Shown piece by piece: positions 17,006 through 24,351 of a DNA stretch of 47,121 nt. This DNA comes from Pyxidicoccus fallax (GTDB lineage Bacteria; Myxococcota; Myxococcia; Myxococcales; Myxococcaceae). The DNA is taken from the NCBI RefSeq assembly GCF_012933655.1, contig NZ_JABBJJ010000056.1, forward strand, positions 1 through 47,121, in the 5' to 3' direction. Every line of letters begins with the position of its first letter. Position 1 is the stretch's first letter. Made by a program: the position numbers and the translations under genes. The notes below the pieces were generated by a model, which was not told the origin of the DNA, did not search any database, and saw only the letters and a list, made by a program, of their open reading frames with translations.

Positions 17006-17856
17006 GCACGGTCGCGCACGGCTGGACGCTCCGGCGTCACGTCCCTCCGGGTGTCACGAACCTGGAGGTGTGGAACCTCCCGGTGCTCGGGCACGAGCTG
17101 TGGGAATTGCTCGGCTCGGCTCGCGTGGACGAAGCCCGGCGCGACGGAGTCCCCGAGTCGATGCTCGCCTTCCACCTGCTCCCCGCGCTCGCGGGCGCGC
17201 TGGGGGAGCTGACATCGCGGCATGACGTGGACGCGGTGTGGCTCAGCGGCGGGCTGGCGTGCCTGGAGGGCTTCGCGCCACTGGTGGAGGAGGTCACGGC
17301 CGCGCTCCCGTGCCCCGTGTACGTCGCGGACGATCCGCGCTTCGCTCCCGTGCGCGCGGGACTGCGCATCCTGGCGCCGATGCGGCCCAACCGCCCCGTG
17401 GCGCTCGACATGGGCCAGACGAGCATCAAGTGCGCGAGCCCCCAGGCCGTGCACGTCTTCGAGCGGGACACGGCCACACTGCCGCTGCTGTTCATCGGAA
17501 TGCCGCGCCCGGCCGACAAGCACCACATCCCCGCGGCGGTGCGCTTCGTCGCCGGAGCCCTGCGAGACTTCGCGGGCCAGCAGCCCCCGGACGCGCTGTG
17601 CCTCGCGCTTCCGTGCCCGCTCGACGCGGCGCTCCTTCCCGGTGGCTGCACCTATGGCTGGGAAGGGCATGCGCCGCTGGTCGCGGACATCCTCCGGGAG
17701 TCGGCTCTCCCCACCGGTGGAACCGTGCTGGTGCTCAACGACGCGGAGCTGGCCGCGGAGGCCGCGCGAGGGGACGCGAGGCTCGCGGACAGCCGGCGGG
17801 TGCTGTGCCTGACGCTCGGCTTCGGTCCGGGAGGCGCGCTGCTCGAGCGCGCCTGA
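17002..17856 (+). CDS. ASKHA/ROK-like protein with permuted motif order
   Basis: A 284-residue protein starting at ATG 17002. An actin-like ATPase fold is suggested by LDMGQTSIK (about residue 135, phosphate-1), GTVLVLNDAELAAEAARG (about 240, connect-1, as in ROK kinases) and LCLTLGFGPGGALLE (about 270, phosphate-2), after which the chain ends. The expected downstream half is found upstream instead: VDAVWLSGGLACLEGFAPL (about 75-95) looks like the adenosine motif, then VYVADDPRFAPVRAGLRIL as in the end of ASKHA folds. The halves therefore appear swapped. It could be a sugar kinase or a regulatory ATPase for the glycosyltransferase cluster. Fold assignment rests on motifs only. Confidence 0.7.
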   Translation: MSTVAHGWTLRRHVPPGVTNLEVWNLPVLGHELWELLGSARVDEARRDGVPESMLAFHLLPALAGALGELTSRHDVDAVWLSGGLACLEGFAPLVEEVTAALPCPVYVADDPRFAPVRAGLRILAPMRPNRPVALDMGQTSIKCASPQAVHVFERDTATLPLLFIGMPRPADKHHIPAAVRFVAGALRDFAGQQPPDALCLALPCPLDAALLPGGCTYGWEGHAPLVADILRESALPTGGTVLVLNDAELAAEAARGDARLADSRRVLCLTLGFGPGGALLERA

Positions 17857-17868
17857 GCGGGCCGGACG

Positions 17869-18405
17869 TCAGTGCAGGTCCAGCTCCTTCTTCGGACCGG
17901 GGTCGGGGCGCTGCTTCGTCACCAGGGCCTTCGCGGTGCTGAAGAGCACCTTGAGCTTGCCGCCCTCGGGGTGGACGTACTCGGCGTGCTCGGGGATGAA
18001 GCGCAGCAGGGCGATGTCACCCTCGTCGGGCCCCTTGGGGAACCACGGCTTCCAGTTGGCCTCCCACAAGTCGTGGATGACCTGCCGGTCCCTGACGATT
18101 TCCACCACGCCCGACACCGAGAGGTACGTGGAGCTGTTCTCGGTCGAGTGGAAGGCGAGCGAGCAGTGCGGGTCCACCTCCAGGTCGTGGACCTTCTGCG
18201 TGTCCACCCAGGTGGCGAAGTAGATTTCGGAGCCGGACCGGCGCTTCTTCGACAGGGCCATGGGCCGCGAGTGGAAGTGCCCGTCCGCGCCGCGGGTGGT
18301 GAGGAGCGCCACGTCGTAGCCCTTGAGGAGGGCCTCGAACTCCTGGCGGTCGCCTGGGGTAATGCCCTGTGCCGGCTGCGTCGTGTTGCCTTGAGTCTGT
18401 TCCAT
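17869..18405 (-). CDS. Pyridoxamine-5'-phosphate-oxidase-like FMN-binding stress protein
   Basis: A 178-residue split-barrel protein of the general-stress group. Start ATG 18405 follows GAGAGGTGAGCCC. Flavin-binding features include VALLTTRGADGHFHSRPMAL near residue 33, IYFATWVDTQKVHDL and CSLAFHSTENSSTYLSVSG. WFPKGPDEGDIALLRFIPEH matches the conserved later segment of this family. These proteins bind FMN or F420-like cofactors and respond to stress; the reaction is generally undefined. It is monocistronic, convergent with the ASKHA gene (12 bp between stops), and shares a divergent region with the TPR lipoprotein. Confidence 0.9.
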   Translation of the reverse strand: MEQTQGNTTQPAQGITPGDRQEFEALLKGYDVALLTTRGADGHFHSRPMALSKKRRSGSEIYFATWVDTQKVHDLEVDPHCSLAFHSTENSSTYLSVSGVVEIVRDRQVIHDLWEANWKPWFPKGPDEGDIALLRFIPEHAEYVHPEGGKLKVLFSTAKALVTKQRPDPGPKKELDLH

Positions 18406-18570
18406 GGGCTCACCTCTCGTTCGGATTCGGGAAGGTCTTTCGCGGAAGTGGGACGACCTCGGGACAAGCTAGGAATGTCCTGATGCGGTGTGAGCCTCGG
18501 GACGGGAGGAGAGCGCATCGCCCGGCAGGCCGCCCGGTATGCCGGCCCGGCTCTTGCTCAAGGCGCGGGC

Positions 18571-19995
18571 ATGAGTCTTCGAGCCTGTCTCCTCGTCCTG
18601 GCCGCCATGAGCGTGGCCTGCACCCACGCTCCCGCGCCGGTCGCCGAGCCCGCCCCACGGAGCGAGCCGCGCTACGTCGTGGGCCTGCTCCCGCTGCGTG
18701 CCGCGACCCCGGAGGCCGCGGAGGTGGCGAAGGCGCAGCAGGCGCGCATCCTCGCCTCGCTCCACGGGCTCACTCGCGAGGCGCCTCTGGACGTGGTGCA
18801 CCCCGCCGTGGCGTCACCGTCCACGCTGGAGGAGGCGCGAGCGCGCACGGGCGAGGCGAAGGTGAACGCGCTCGCGTGGGGTGAGGTATCGCTGGAAGGT
18901 GGGAAGCTCGCGGTGAAGCTGAGCAGCTTCGAGGCGACGGTGGGCGCGCCCTCGGGCTTCTGGCCCATGGAGTACACGGTGGCGGACGCGAAGCTGGGCG
19001 AGCTGCTGGAGCTGGACGCGCTGCGCATCGGGCAGGCGCTGATGCAGGAGTCCCTGCTGCCGATGATGATGCGCTACCAGCCCTCGAACGTGCGCGCGAT
19101 GCTGGAGGCGCTGGTGTCGAAGCACCCGCTGGACTGGGTGGGGCTGAATCCGGACATCATCGAGCGGCGCTGGGGCATGTTGGGGCGGCTGACGCGGGAT
19201 GGTGCGCTGGCGGAGAAGGGCTACCGGGCCGCGCTGGCGCACGTGGCCGCGTGGCGTGCGAAGGGCACCGCGGCTCCGGGCACCGACGTGAAGGAGGCCT
19301 TCTACAGCGTGGGGCTCGCCCGGGGCCTGCTCCTGCAGGGCCGGACGCGAGAGGCGGTGGAGGTGCTCGCGCCCATCGTGAAGCGGATGCCGGGGGACGT
19401 GGAGTCGCGGCTGATACTCGCCCGAGCGCATCTGGCGCAAGGGGACATGGACGCGTCGGCGGGACTGCTGCGGCCGCTGGTGGACGAGGGGAAGAACACG
19501 GCGGCCACCCGCATGTACGTGACGGCAGTGGCGGCGATGCGCGACGGCGCGGAGCTGGCGAAGCAGGCGCTGAGCGTGCTCGTGGAGAAGAACCCGGACG
19601 ACGTCATGGCGTGGCTGTTGGATTCGCTGTCCGGGCCCCGCGAGGCGCTGGTCGCGAAGCTGAAGTCCTTCATCGCGTCGCACGTGTCCGCGGACTGGCC
19701 GCTGCCGGTGGCGCGTTACCTCGTGGGCGAGCTGGACGAACAGGCGCTGTGGGCGGCGACGAAGGACGAGGACTCGCACACGGAGCGGCTGCGCCGCATC
19801 CAGGCGCACTACTACCTGGGCGAGGCGGCGCTGGCGGGACAGCTGCCCGGGCACGAGGGCCGAGCGGACACGCGAGAGGCACAGCGGCATTTCGAGGCCG
19901 CCATCGGCACCCACGCCTTCCACCACCCGACGTACGACCTGGCGGACTTCCAGCTCGAACAGCTCCGGCGGGGCCTGATGGCGGATGGGCGCTGA
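18571..19995 (+). CDS. TPR-containing lipoprotein
   Basis: A 474-residue protein. I chose ATG 18571, because it places a lipoprotein signal at the N-terminus: MSLRACLLVLAAMSVAC with the lipobox Cys at residue 17. The mature part begins with a region resembling outer-membrane assembly or TolB-N-like domains (VVGLLPLRAATPEAAE, NALAWGEVSLEGG). Helical repeats of TPR type follow (VGLARGLLLQGRTREAVEVL, RLILARAHLAQGDMDASAGL). It likely sits in the inner leaflet of the outer membrane as a scaffold. The specific role is unknown. Confidence 0.82.
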   Translation: MSLRACLLVLAAMSVACTHAPAPVAEPAPRSEPRYVVGLLPLRAATPEAAEVAKAQQARILASLHGLTREAPLDVVHPAVASPSTLEEARARTGEAKVNALAWGEVSLEGGKLAVKLSSFEATVGAPSGFWPMEYTVADAKLGELLELDALRIGQALMQESLLPMMMRYQPSNVRAMLEALVSKHPLDWVGLNPDIIERRWGMLGRLTRDGALAEKGYRAALAHVAAWRAKGTAAPGTDVKEAFYSVGLARGLLLQGRTREAVEVLAPIVKRMPGDVESRLILARAHLAQGDMDASAGLLRPLVDEGKNTAATRMYVTAVAAMRDGAELAKQALSVLVEKNPDDVMAWLLDSLSGPREALVAKLKSFIASHVSADWPLPVARYLVGELDEQALWAATKDEDSHTERLRRIQAHYYLGEAALAGQLPGHEGRADTREAQRHFEAAIGTHAFHHPTYDLADFQLEQLRRGLMADGR

Positions 19996-20008
19996 GGCGC
20001 AACGGTCG

Positions 20009-20524
20009 CTACCACCAGACGGGAGGTCGCTGTGGAACGAAGCGGGTGCAAAACCAGGCGGACAGCTCATCCGCGGCCCGCTTCGTCAGCCCATGTCCGG
20101 AGCGCAGCACGTCCAGGAAGCCGTGCCAGGAAATGACGCGCCCCCGCAGCTCCTCGATGCTCCGGTGGAGCGCCCTGCGGTCGTTGAGGACCGCCGTCAC
20201 CTCCAGGTGGTGGAAGGCGTATGCGATGACCGAGTGCTCCCCCAGACCTTCGGTGGGAGGCGGGAGCTGTAGTTGGACGAGCGTCCGTGCTTCAGGACTC
20301 TGCGGTGTCAGCACTCTGGGTGCTCCCGCGATGGCCCGCAGCATGTCGTCCGCCTCCTTCACGAGTCTGGGAGGCGCGCCATTCAACCGGGCGTTGATGG
20401 TCAGCTCCTCCCAGACCGTGTCAGTGATGACGACGGGAAGCGGGCCGAGGCTTCCCAGCGTCCCTGCGTGACCCGCTCGCTGGATGTTGGCCAGGATGTC
20501 CGTATCCACCACGTACCTCTTCAT
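20009..20524 (-). CDS. PIN-domain-like protein
   Basis: A 171-residue protein with its start at MKRYVVDTDILANI (ATG 20524). PIN-like acidic residues are Asp7 and Asp9 in VVDTDI, Glu in DTVWEEL, an LGEHSVIAYAFHH segment and Asp in AVLNDRRAL. This is the order expected for PIN nucleases, which cut RNA and are common toxins. Its first 104 nt overlap the end of the upstream XRE-ImmA gene in another frame, so expression of the two is linked. It probably forms a toxin-antitoxin-like or regulated nuclease pair with that gene. Confidence 0.8.
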   Translation of the reverse strand: MKRYVVDTDILANIQRAGHAGTLGSLGPLPVVITDTVWEELTINARLNGAPPRLVKEADDMLRAIAGAPRVLTPQSPEARTLVQLQLPPPTEGLGEHSVIAYAFHHLEVTAVLNDRRALHRSIEELRGRVISWHGFLDVLRSGHGLTKRAADELSAWFCTRFVPQRPPVWW

Positions 20525-21671
20525 GCAGAGAGAGCTCCTCCAGGGAGCTTCCAAGCAACTCTCGTGCGCGACTGGCGGAGATGAGTTCCCGGGAATGAGC
20601 CTCCAGGACCCTGCGCTCCAACCCGTTGAAGCGTGACTCTCCCTCGAAGCCCGTCAGCGGTGCTTCATCCGGAGCGGTCACCAGGGCCTCGACGGTCTCC
20701 ACGGAGCGGAAGTAGCGAAGGTTGTAGAGATGCCAGGCCATGGCCGAGAAGCTGAGGCCAAACGTCGTCCGGGCTCGCGTGACCAGCGCCCTCGCTTCCG
20801 CCAGACCGTATCCCTCGACCCTGGGCAGCCCGAGTTCCCTTCGCACCGCATCCTCGGGCGCGAGCAACATCGCCGCGAAGGCATTGGCGCGCTTCTCCTC
20901 CGGCGGGTTCTCCATCCAGAAGCCCGAACTCTCGAAGTGCCCCTCGTCCGCCGTGATTCCACTGTCGCCGAGGTCGAGCAACTGATGCGCCAGCTCGTGT
21001 GCGAGGACGAAGCGGTACACGGGCTCTCGCTCGATACGCGCGCTGATGACGATCAACCGCGCCCGGCCTGAGCGGCAGCTCGCGCCAAGGACCGCGGGAT
21101 GCTCGAAGTGATGCCGCAGGGCGAGGATGTCGAAGCGTCCCTCCACGAGACGTCTCAGCCCCCGGATGGGCCCCTGCCGCTCCGGGAGCAGTGCACGGAC
21201 CCGGAGGGCACTCCGATACCCGCCGCGATTTGCCCCCTTCGCGGGCGCGGCCCTGGGATGGAAGCCTTCCGCCAATCGCTCGACGCGCAGGAGGTCTCCG
21301 AGCCGTGAGAAGGCCTGGGCTTGCTGAAGTCCCTTCGCGAGCGCCTCCCTGTCTCGTGGGAGCAGGGAGGCACTGACGGAGCGACCTTTCAGGAGCACTC
21401 CCGGTTCGATGGGGGCCCGCTCCTGGGGAGCCGCGGTGTGCAGGAAGGCCGTGGGCGCCACGCCCAGGGCGCCCGCGATTCGCGCGAGCGCGCCCACACC
21501 AAGCGAGCCGTGTCCCATCTCGAAGTCGTGAATGAGCCGGGGAGCAACCGCGGTACGCGCCCCCAGGGCCTCCAGGTCGAGCCCCGACGCCTTCCGGCAC
21601 CTCGCGAGCCGCCGTCCCAGTTCCTTCAACGCCTCCGCCTGACCTTCCACGGCCACATGCCCTCCGCTCAC
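20421..21671 (-). CDS. XRE regulator fused to ImmA/IrrE-type metallopeptidase
   Basis: A 416-residue protein starting at GTG 21671. The N-terminal XRE helix-turn-helix is at about residues 15-75 (LGRRLARCRKASGLDLEALG, then IHDFEMG). The middle contains the zincin motif in FVLAHELAHQLLDLG, followed by NPPEEKRANAFAAMLLAPED, the standard ImmA/IrrE (COG2856) continuation. Such proteins cleave or sense partner repressors. The last 34 residues are encoded in the overlap with the PIN gene and look low-complexity (HPASGSRRDAGKPRPASRRHH), probably constrained by the other frame. Xre-COG2856 genes are often antitoxin-like. Confidence 0.88.
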   Translation of the reverse strand: MSGGHVAVEGQAEALKELGRRLARCRKASGLDLEALGARTAVAPRLIHDFEMGHGSLGVGALARIAGALGVAPTAFLHTAAPQERAPIEPGVLLKGRSVSASLLPRDREALAKGLQQAQAFSRLGDLLRVERLAEGFHPRAAPAKGANRGGYRSALRVRALLPERQGPIRGLRRLVEGRFDILALRHHFEHPAVLGASCRSGRARLIVISARIEREPVYRFVLAHELAHQLLDLGDSGITADEGHFESSGFWMENPPEEKRANAFAAMLLAPEDAVRRELGLPRVEGYGLAEARALVTRARTTFGLSFSAMAWHLYNLRYFRSVETVEALVTAPDEAPLTGFEGESRFNGLERRVLEAHSRELISASRARELLGSSLEELSLHEEVRGGYGHPGQHPASGSRRDAGKPRPASRRHH

Positions 21672-21741
21672 GCCAGTACCCCCACCGGGCAGCCACGTCC
21701 CGCCTCGCCAAGCCTACCTGCCACGTCAGAATCCACACGAG

Positions 21742-21747
21742 AGTATA
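21742..21747 (-). promoter_or_regulatory. Possible -10 box of the XRE-ImmA/PIN operon
   Basis: TATACT on the minus strand (plus-strand AGTATA) is an unusually AT-rich hexamer in this region. It lies about 70 bp upstream of the GTG start at 21671. I see no clear -35 at the expected distance. An autoregulated promoter would be usual for an XRE protein. Confidence 0.4.
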
Positions 21748-21918
21748 GGCAGCCCCCTGACACGGCGGCCTCGCGGCACGGCGGCCCTCTCTGCTTCCCG
21801 ACACGCGTGTTCCTGAAGAAGCCGCGCTCCTGGCCGAGCGCCCATTGCCGTGAATCCCCGATGACCTGGTAGCCTGGTCACGTTCCGGCGCCGCTCCCGA
21901 GGCGGGCGCCGCGTGCCC

Positions 21919-22346
21919 ATGTCCCAGGACCCCGACTGGCCCATCCGAGTCGCCGCCTTCGACGCCCTGCAGCGGCTCGTGCACCAGCACGGCGAGGTCC
22001 TACCCTGGAACGTCATCAACGAGGGCTTCACGTATCAGGGTGAGCGGCTCCTGTTCGCCAACCGTCCCCGCGGCATCTTCTGGCCCCGGCAGATGCGTGA
22101 GTCCGCGCTGTCCATCAAGACCAACGTGCCTCGTGAGGGACGGGTGGCACGTTACGACGAGCTGCACTCGGACGAGGGGTTCCTCTACAGGTTCGAGGGA
22201 ACGGACATCGATGGGCGCGACAACCGCCGGCTCGTGCGCGCCATGGAGCTGGACGCACCGCTCGGCATGTTGCGGCGGAGTCCGAGCTGCGCCCGCGCCG
22301 CGACTCCCTGGAAGAACGATACGAGCGCTTCCGCAAGGCCGGCTGA
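21919..22346 (+). pseudogene. HNH endonuclease remnant with internal deletion and frameshift
   Basis: From ATG 21919 the frame encodes the conserved N-terminus of a large actinobacterial/myxobacterial HNH endonuclease family: PDWPIRVAAFDALQRL, then GERLLFANRPRGIFWPRQM, then GTDIDGRDNRRLVRAMELDAPL. After about 22260 this frame becomes non-homologous. A different frame gives AAESELRPRRDSLEERYERF and stops at 22346, as the C-terminus of that family does. The central part with the HNH catalytic motif, roughly 150-200 residues, is missing. The gene is therefore an out-of-frame internal deletion and cannot be nucleolytic. Confidence 0.75.
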
Positions 22347-22354
22347 CCCATCCC

Positions 22355-22370
22355 GCCCGGTTGACCGGGC
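22355..22370. terminator. Hairpin after the HNH pseudogene
   Basis: GCCCGGT (22355-22361) and ACCGGGC (22364-22370) form a perfect inverted repeat separated by two bases, 8 bp after the pseudogene stop. There is no T-tract. It may be the original gene's terminator or simply a strong GC palindrome. Confidence 0.3.
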
Positions 22371-22442
22371 CACCCCTCCCAACGGAGAGGCGACCTGCCC
22401 GAACGGGTAGCTCCACGTCCTGCCCGGTCCGCCGATGTGGCG

Positions 22443-22476
22443 CCTTTTCGAGGCTTTTACCTTCAGCCTCGAAAGG
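22443..22476 (+). promoter_or_regulatory. Inverted repeat masking the ribosome-binding site of the first Deg-like gene
   Basis: TTCGAGGCT (22447-22455), a 9-nt loop and AGCCTCGAA (22465-22473) form a perfect 9-9-9 inverted repeat. The pairing extends outward with CCTTT opposite AAAGG if one T bulges. The right arm includes the Shine-Dalgarno AAAGGA of the gene starting at 22485. In RNA this stem would hide the ribosome-binding site, as an RNA thermometer or translational switch does. The same geometry also resembles the HrcA operator CIRCE (9-9-9), although the sequence differs. Confidence 0.55.
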
Positions 22477-22484
22477 AATCCGCC

Positions 22485-23381
22485 ATGTCCACCGACCTCC
22501 AGTCACTCTCCCAGTCCCTCGCCGCCGTCGTCGAGCGCACCGCTCCCTCCATCGTCCGCGTCGAGGCCCGCCGCCGTCGCGGCGCCACGGGCATCGTCTG
22601 GAGCGCCGACGGCCTCATCGTCACCACCAGCCACGCCGTCGAGCACGAGGGCCACATCGCCATCGGCCTCGCCGACGGCCGCACCGTCTCCGCCGAGCTC
22701 GTCGGCCGGGACTCCAGCACGGACCTCGCCCTCCTCAAGGCCGACGTGTCCGGCCTCACCCCACTCCCCCCCGCCCCGCTCGATGAGGTGAAGGTCGGCC
22801 ACCTCGTCGTCACCGTCGCCCGGCCGGGGCGCACCGCGCGCGCCACGCTCGGCATGGTCAGCACCCACGGCGAGGGCTGGCGCACCCACGCCGGTGGTCG
22901 CGTGGACCGCTACCTGGAGACAGACGCCGACCTGCCCCCCGGCTTCTCCGGCGGCGCGCTGGTGGACACGCAGGGCCGCCTCGTCGGGCTGCTCACCGCC
23001 GCCTTCTCCCGCACCGCCGCCGTCGTCATCCCCGGCGACACCCTGACCCGCGTGGCGACCACGCTGCGCGAGCACGGCGGCGTGCGCAGGGGCTACCTCG
23101 GCGTGGGCGCCTACCCGGTGCGCGTGCCCCCGTCCCTCGTGGACCGCGCCGGCACCGAGGCGGGGCTCATCTTCCTCTCAGTGGACCCGGACGGCCCCGC
23201 GCACAAGGCGGGCCTGCTGCTCGGGGACGTGCTGGTGAGCCTGGGCGGCCAGCCGCTGCACCGCGTGGAGGACCTGCTCGGCTACCTCGGGGACGAGAAG
23301 GTCGGCACCACCGTCCAGGCCCGTGTGCTTCGCGCCGGTGAGGTGCGCGAGGTGCCCATCACCATCGGCAAGCGCTCGTGA
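22485..23381 (+). CDS. Deg/HtrA-like trypsin-family protease with PDZ domain (first copy)
   Basis: A 298-residue protease starting at ATG 22485 after AAAGGAATCCGCC. The catalytic triad is His50 in VTTSHAVEH, Asp80 in SSTDLALLK and Ser155 in PPGFSGGALV. A C-terminal PDZ domain includes VDPDGPAHKAGLLLGDVLVS. Unlike classical DegP it has no signal peptide or membrane anchor, so it is probably cytoplasmic. It lies 16 bp before a paralogue of similar architecture and probably forms an operon with it. The hairpin over its ribosome-binding site suggests post-transcriptional, possibly temperature-dependent, control. Confidence 0.88.
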   Translation: MSTDLQSLSQSLAAVVERTAPSIVRVEARRRRGATGIVWSADGLIVTTSHAVEHEGHIAIGLADGRTVSAELVGRDSSTDLALLKADVSGLTPLPPAPLDEVKVGHLVVTVARPGRTARATLGMVSTHGEGWRTHAGGRVDRYLETDADLPPGFSGGALVDTQGRLVGLLTAAFSRTAAVVIPGDTLTRVATTLREHGGVRRGYLGVGAYPVRVPPSLVDRAGTEAGLIFLSVDPDGPAHKAGLLLGDVLVSLGGQPLHRVEDLLGYLGDEKVGTTVQARVLRAGEVREVPITIGKRS

Positions 23382-23397
23382 AGGAAAGGATGACGCG

Positions 23398-24312
23398 ATG
23401 AAGCTCCTGCAACAGTTCTCCGACGACCTCGAGTCCCTCGTCGAGCGCGCCTCGCCCGCCGTCGTGGGCGTCGAGCACGCCCGAGGCCATGGCACCGGCC
23501 TCTTCCTCACCCCCGACGGCTACGTCCTCACCAACCGCCACGTGGTGACGCGCAGCCGCAAGGTCACCATCCAGCTCTCCAACGGCGAGGAGCTCCGAGG
23601 CGAGGTCGTGGGCGGTGATGCCCCCACCGACCTCGCGGTGGTCCGCGCCGAGGGCACGGACTTCCCCACCCTCCCCCTGGCCGACCCGAAGACGGTGCGC
23701 GTGGGCCAGTTGGTGATGGCCATCGGCAACCCGTTCCGGCTGGAGCAGTCGGTGTCCATGGGCGTGGTGAGCGCCATCAACCGCAGCATCAGCCTGCCCA
23801 ACGGCGTCATGCTGGAGGGGATGCTCCAGACGGATGCCGCCATCAACCCGGGCAACTCGGGCGGGCCGCTCATCAACACGCGCGGCGAGGTGGTGGGACT
23901 CAACACGCTGGTGCTGCCGTACGCGCAGGGCATCGGCTTCGCGGTGGGCGCGAGCACGGCCGCGTGGGTGGCCAGCCTCCTCATCCAGCGCGGCAAGGTG
24001 GAGCGGCGCTTCCTCGGCATCGCCGCCACGGCGGTGAACCTCGACACGCGGCTGGCCCAGGACACCGGGCAGCCTCGCGCGGTGAAGGTGCTCAAGGTGC
24101 AAGACGGAACGCCCGCGCACGAGGCCGGGCTCCAGGTGGACGACCTGCTGCTCGCCATCAACCGCAAGACGGTGGGCAGCGTGGATGACCTCCAGCGCCT
24201 CATGGCCCTGGCCACCGACGAGGAAGTCACGTTGGACGTGCTGCGCAAGGGCGGTGGCCGCAAGAAGCTCCACGCCCGCACCCGCCCCCGTCCCGAGGCC
24301 GTGGCCGCGTGA
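23398..24312 (+). CDS. Deg/HtrA-like trypsin-family protease with PDZ domain (second copy)
   Basis: A 304-residue protease starting at ATG 23398 after AAGGAAAGGATGACGCG. The triad is His48 in LTNRHVV, Asp78 in PTDLAVV and Ser154 in NPGNSGGPL, which is closer to the standard DegS/DegP signature than its neighbour. VMAIGNPFRLEQSVSMGVVS and FLQ-type substrate loops are present, then a PDZ domain (DGTPAHEAGLQVDDLLLAIN). No signal peptide is visible. The two proteins may form mixed oligomers. A hairpin between this gene and the convergent neighbour probably ends transcription. Confidence 0.9.
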   Translation: MKLLQQFSDDLESLVERASPAVVGVEHARGHGTGLFLTPDGYVLTNRHVVTRSRKVTIQLSNGEELRGEVVGGDAPTDLAVVRAEGTDFPTLPLADPKTVRVGQLVMAIGNPFRLEQSVSMGVVSAINRSISLPNGVMLEGMLQTDAAINPGNSGGPLINTRGEVVGLNTLVLPYAQGIGFAVGASTAAWVASLLIQRGKVERRFLGIAATAVNLDTRLAQDTGQPRAVKVLKVQDGTPAHEAGLQVDDLLLAINRKTVGSVDDLQRLMALATDEEVTLDVLRKGGGRKKLHARTRPRPEAVAA

Positions 24313-24320
24313 ACGCGCAT

Positions 24321-24347
24321 GACGGTGGCTCCACCGGGGCCACCGTC
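24321..24347. terminator. Bidirectional hairpin between convergent genes
   Basis: GACGGTGGC (24321-24329) pairs perfectly with GCCACCGTC (24339-24347) around a 9-nt loop. It lies 8 bp after the second Deg gene and just beyond the convergent stop at 24352. No T-run follows, as is common in such GC-rich genomes. Confidence 0.5.
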
Positions 24348-24351
24348 CGCT

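Larger units (their letters stand above)
16782..17070 (+). repeat. Diverged tandem repeats of the ASKHA gene start
   Basis: The block GRGGCTCRCGGCATGASC recurs at 16782, 16865 and 16934, and in shortened form at 16993, giving intervals of 83, 69 and 59 bp. Three of the four copies create an ATG that overlaps the preceding stop as ATGA (16794, 16877, 17002). Downstream of the first and last copies the reading frames are also alike: both encode MS, then GW two to four residues on, then R.HVPPG. This looks like repeated tandem duplication of the junction between the glycosyltransferase end and the ASKHA start, followed by divergence. Confidence 0.6.
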
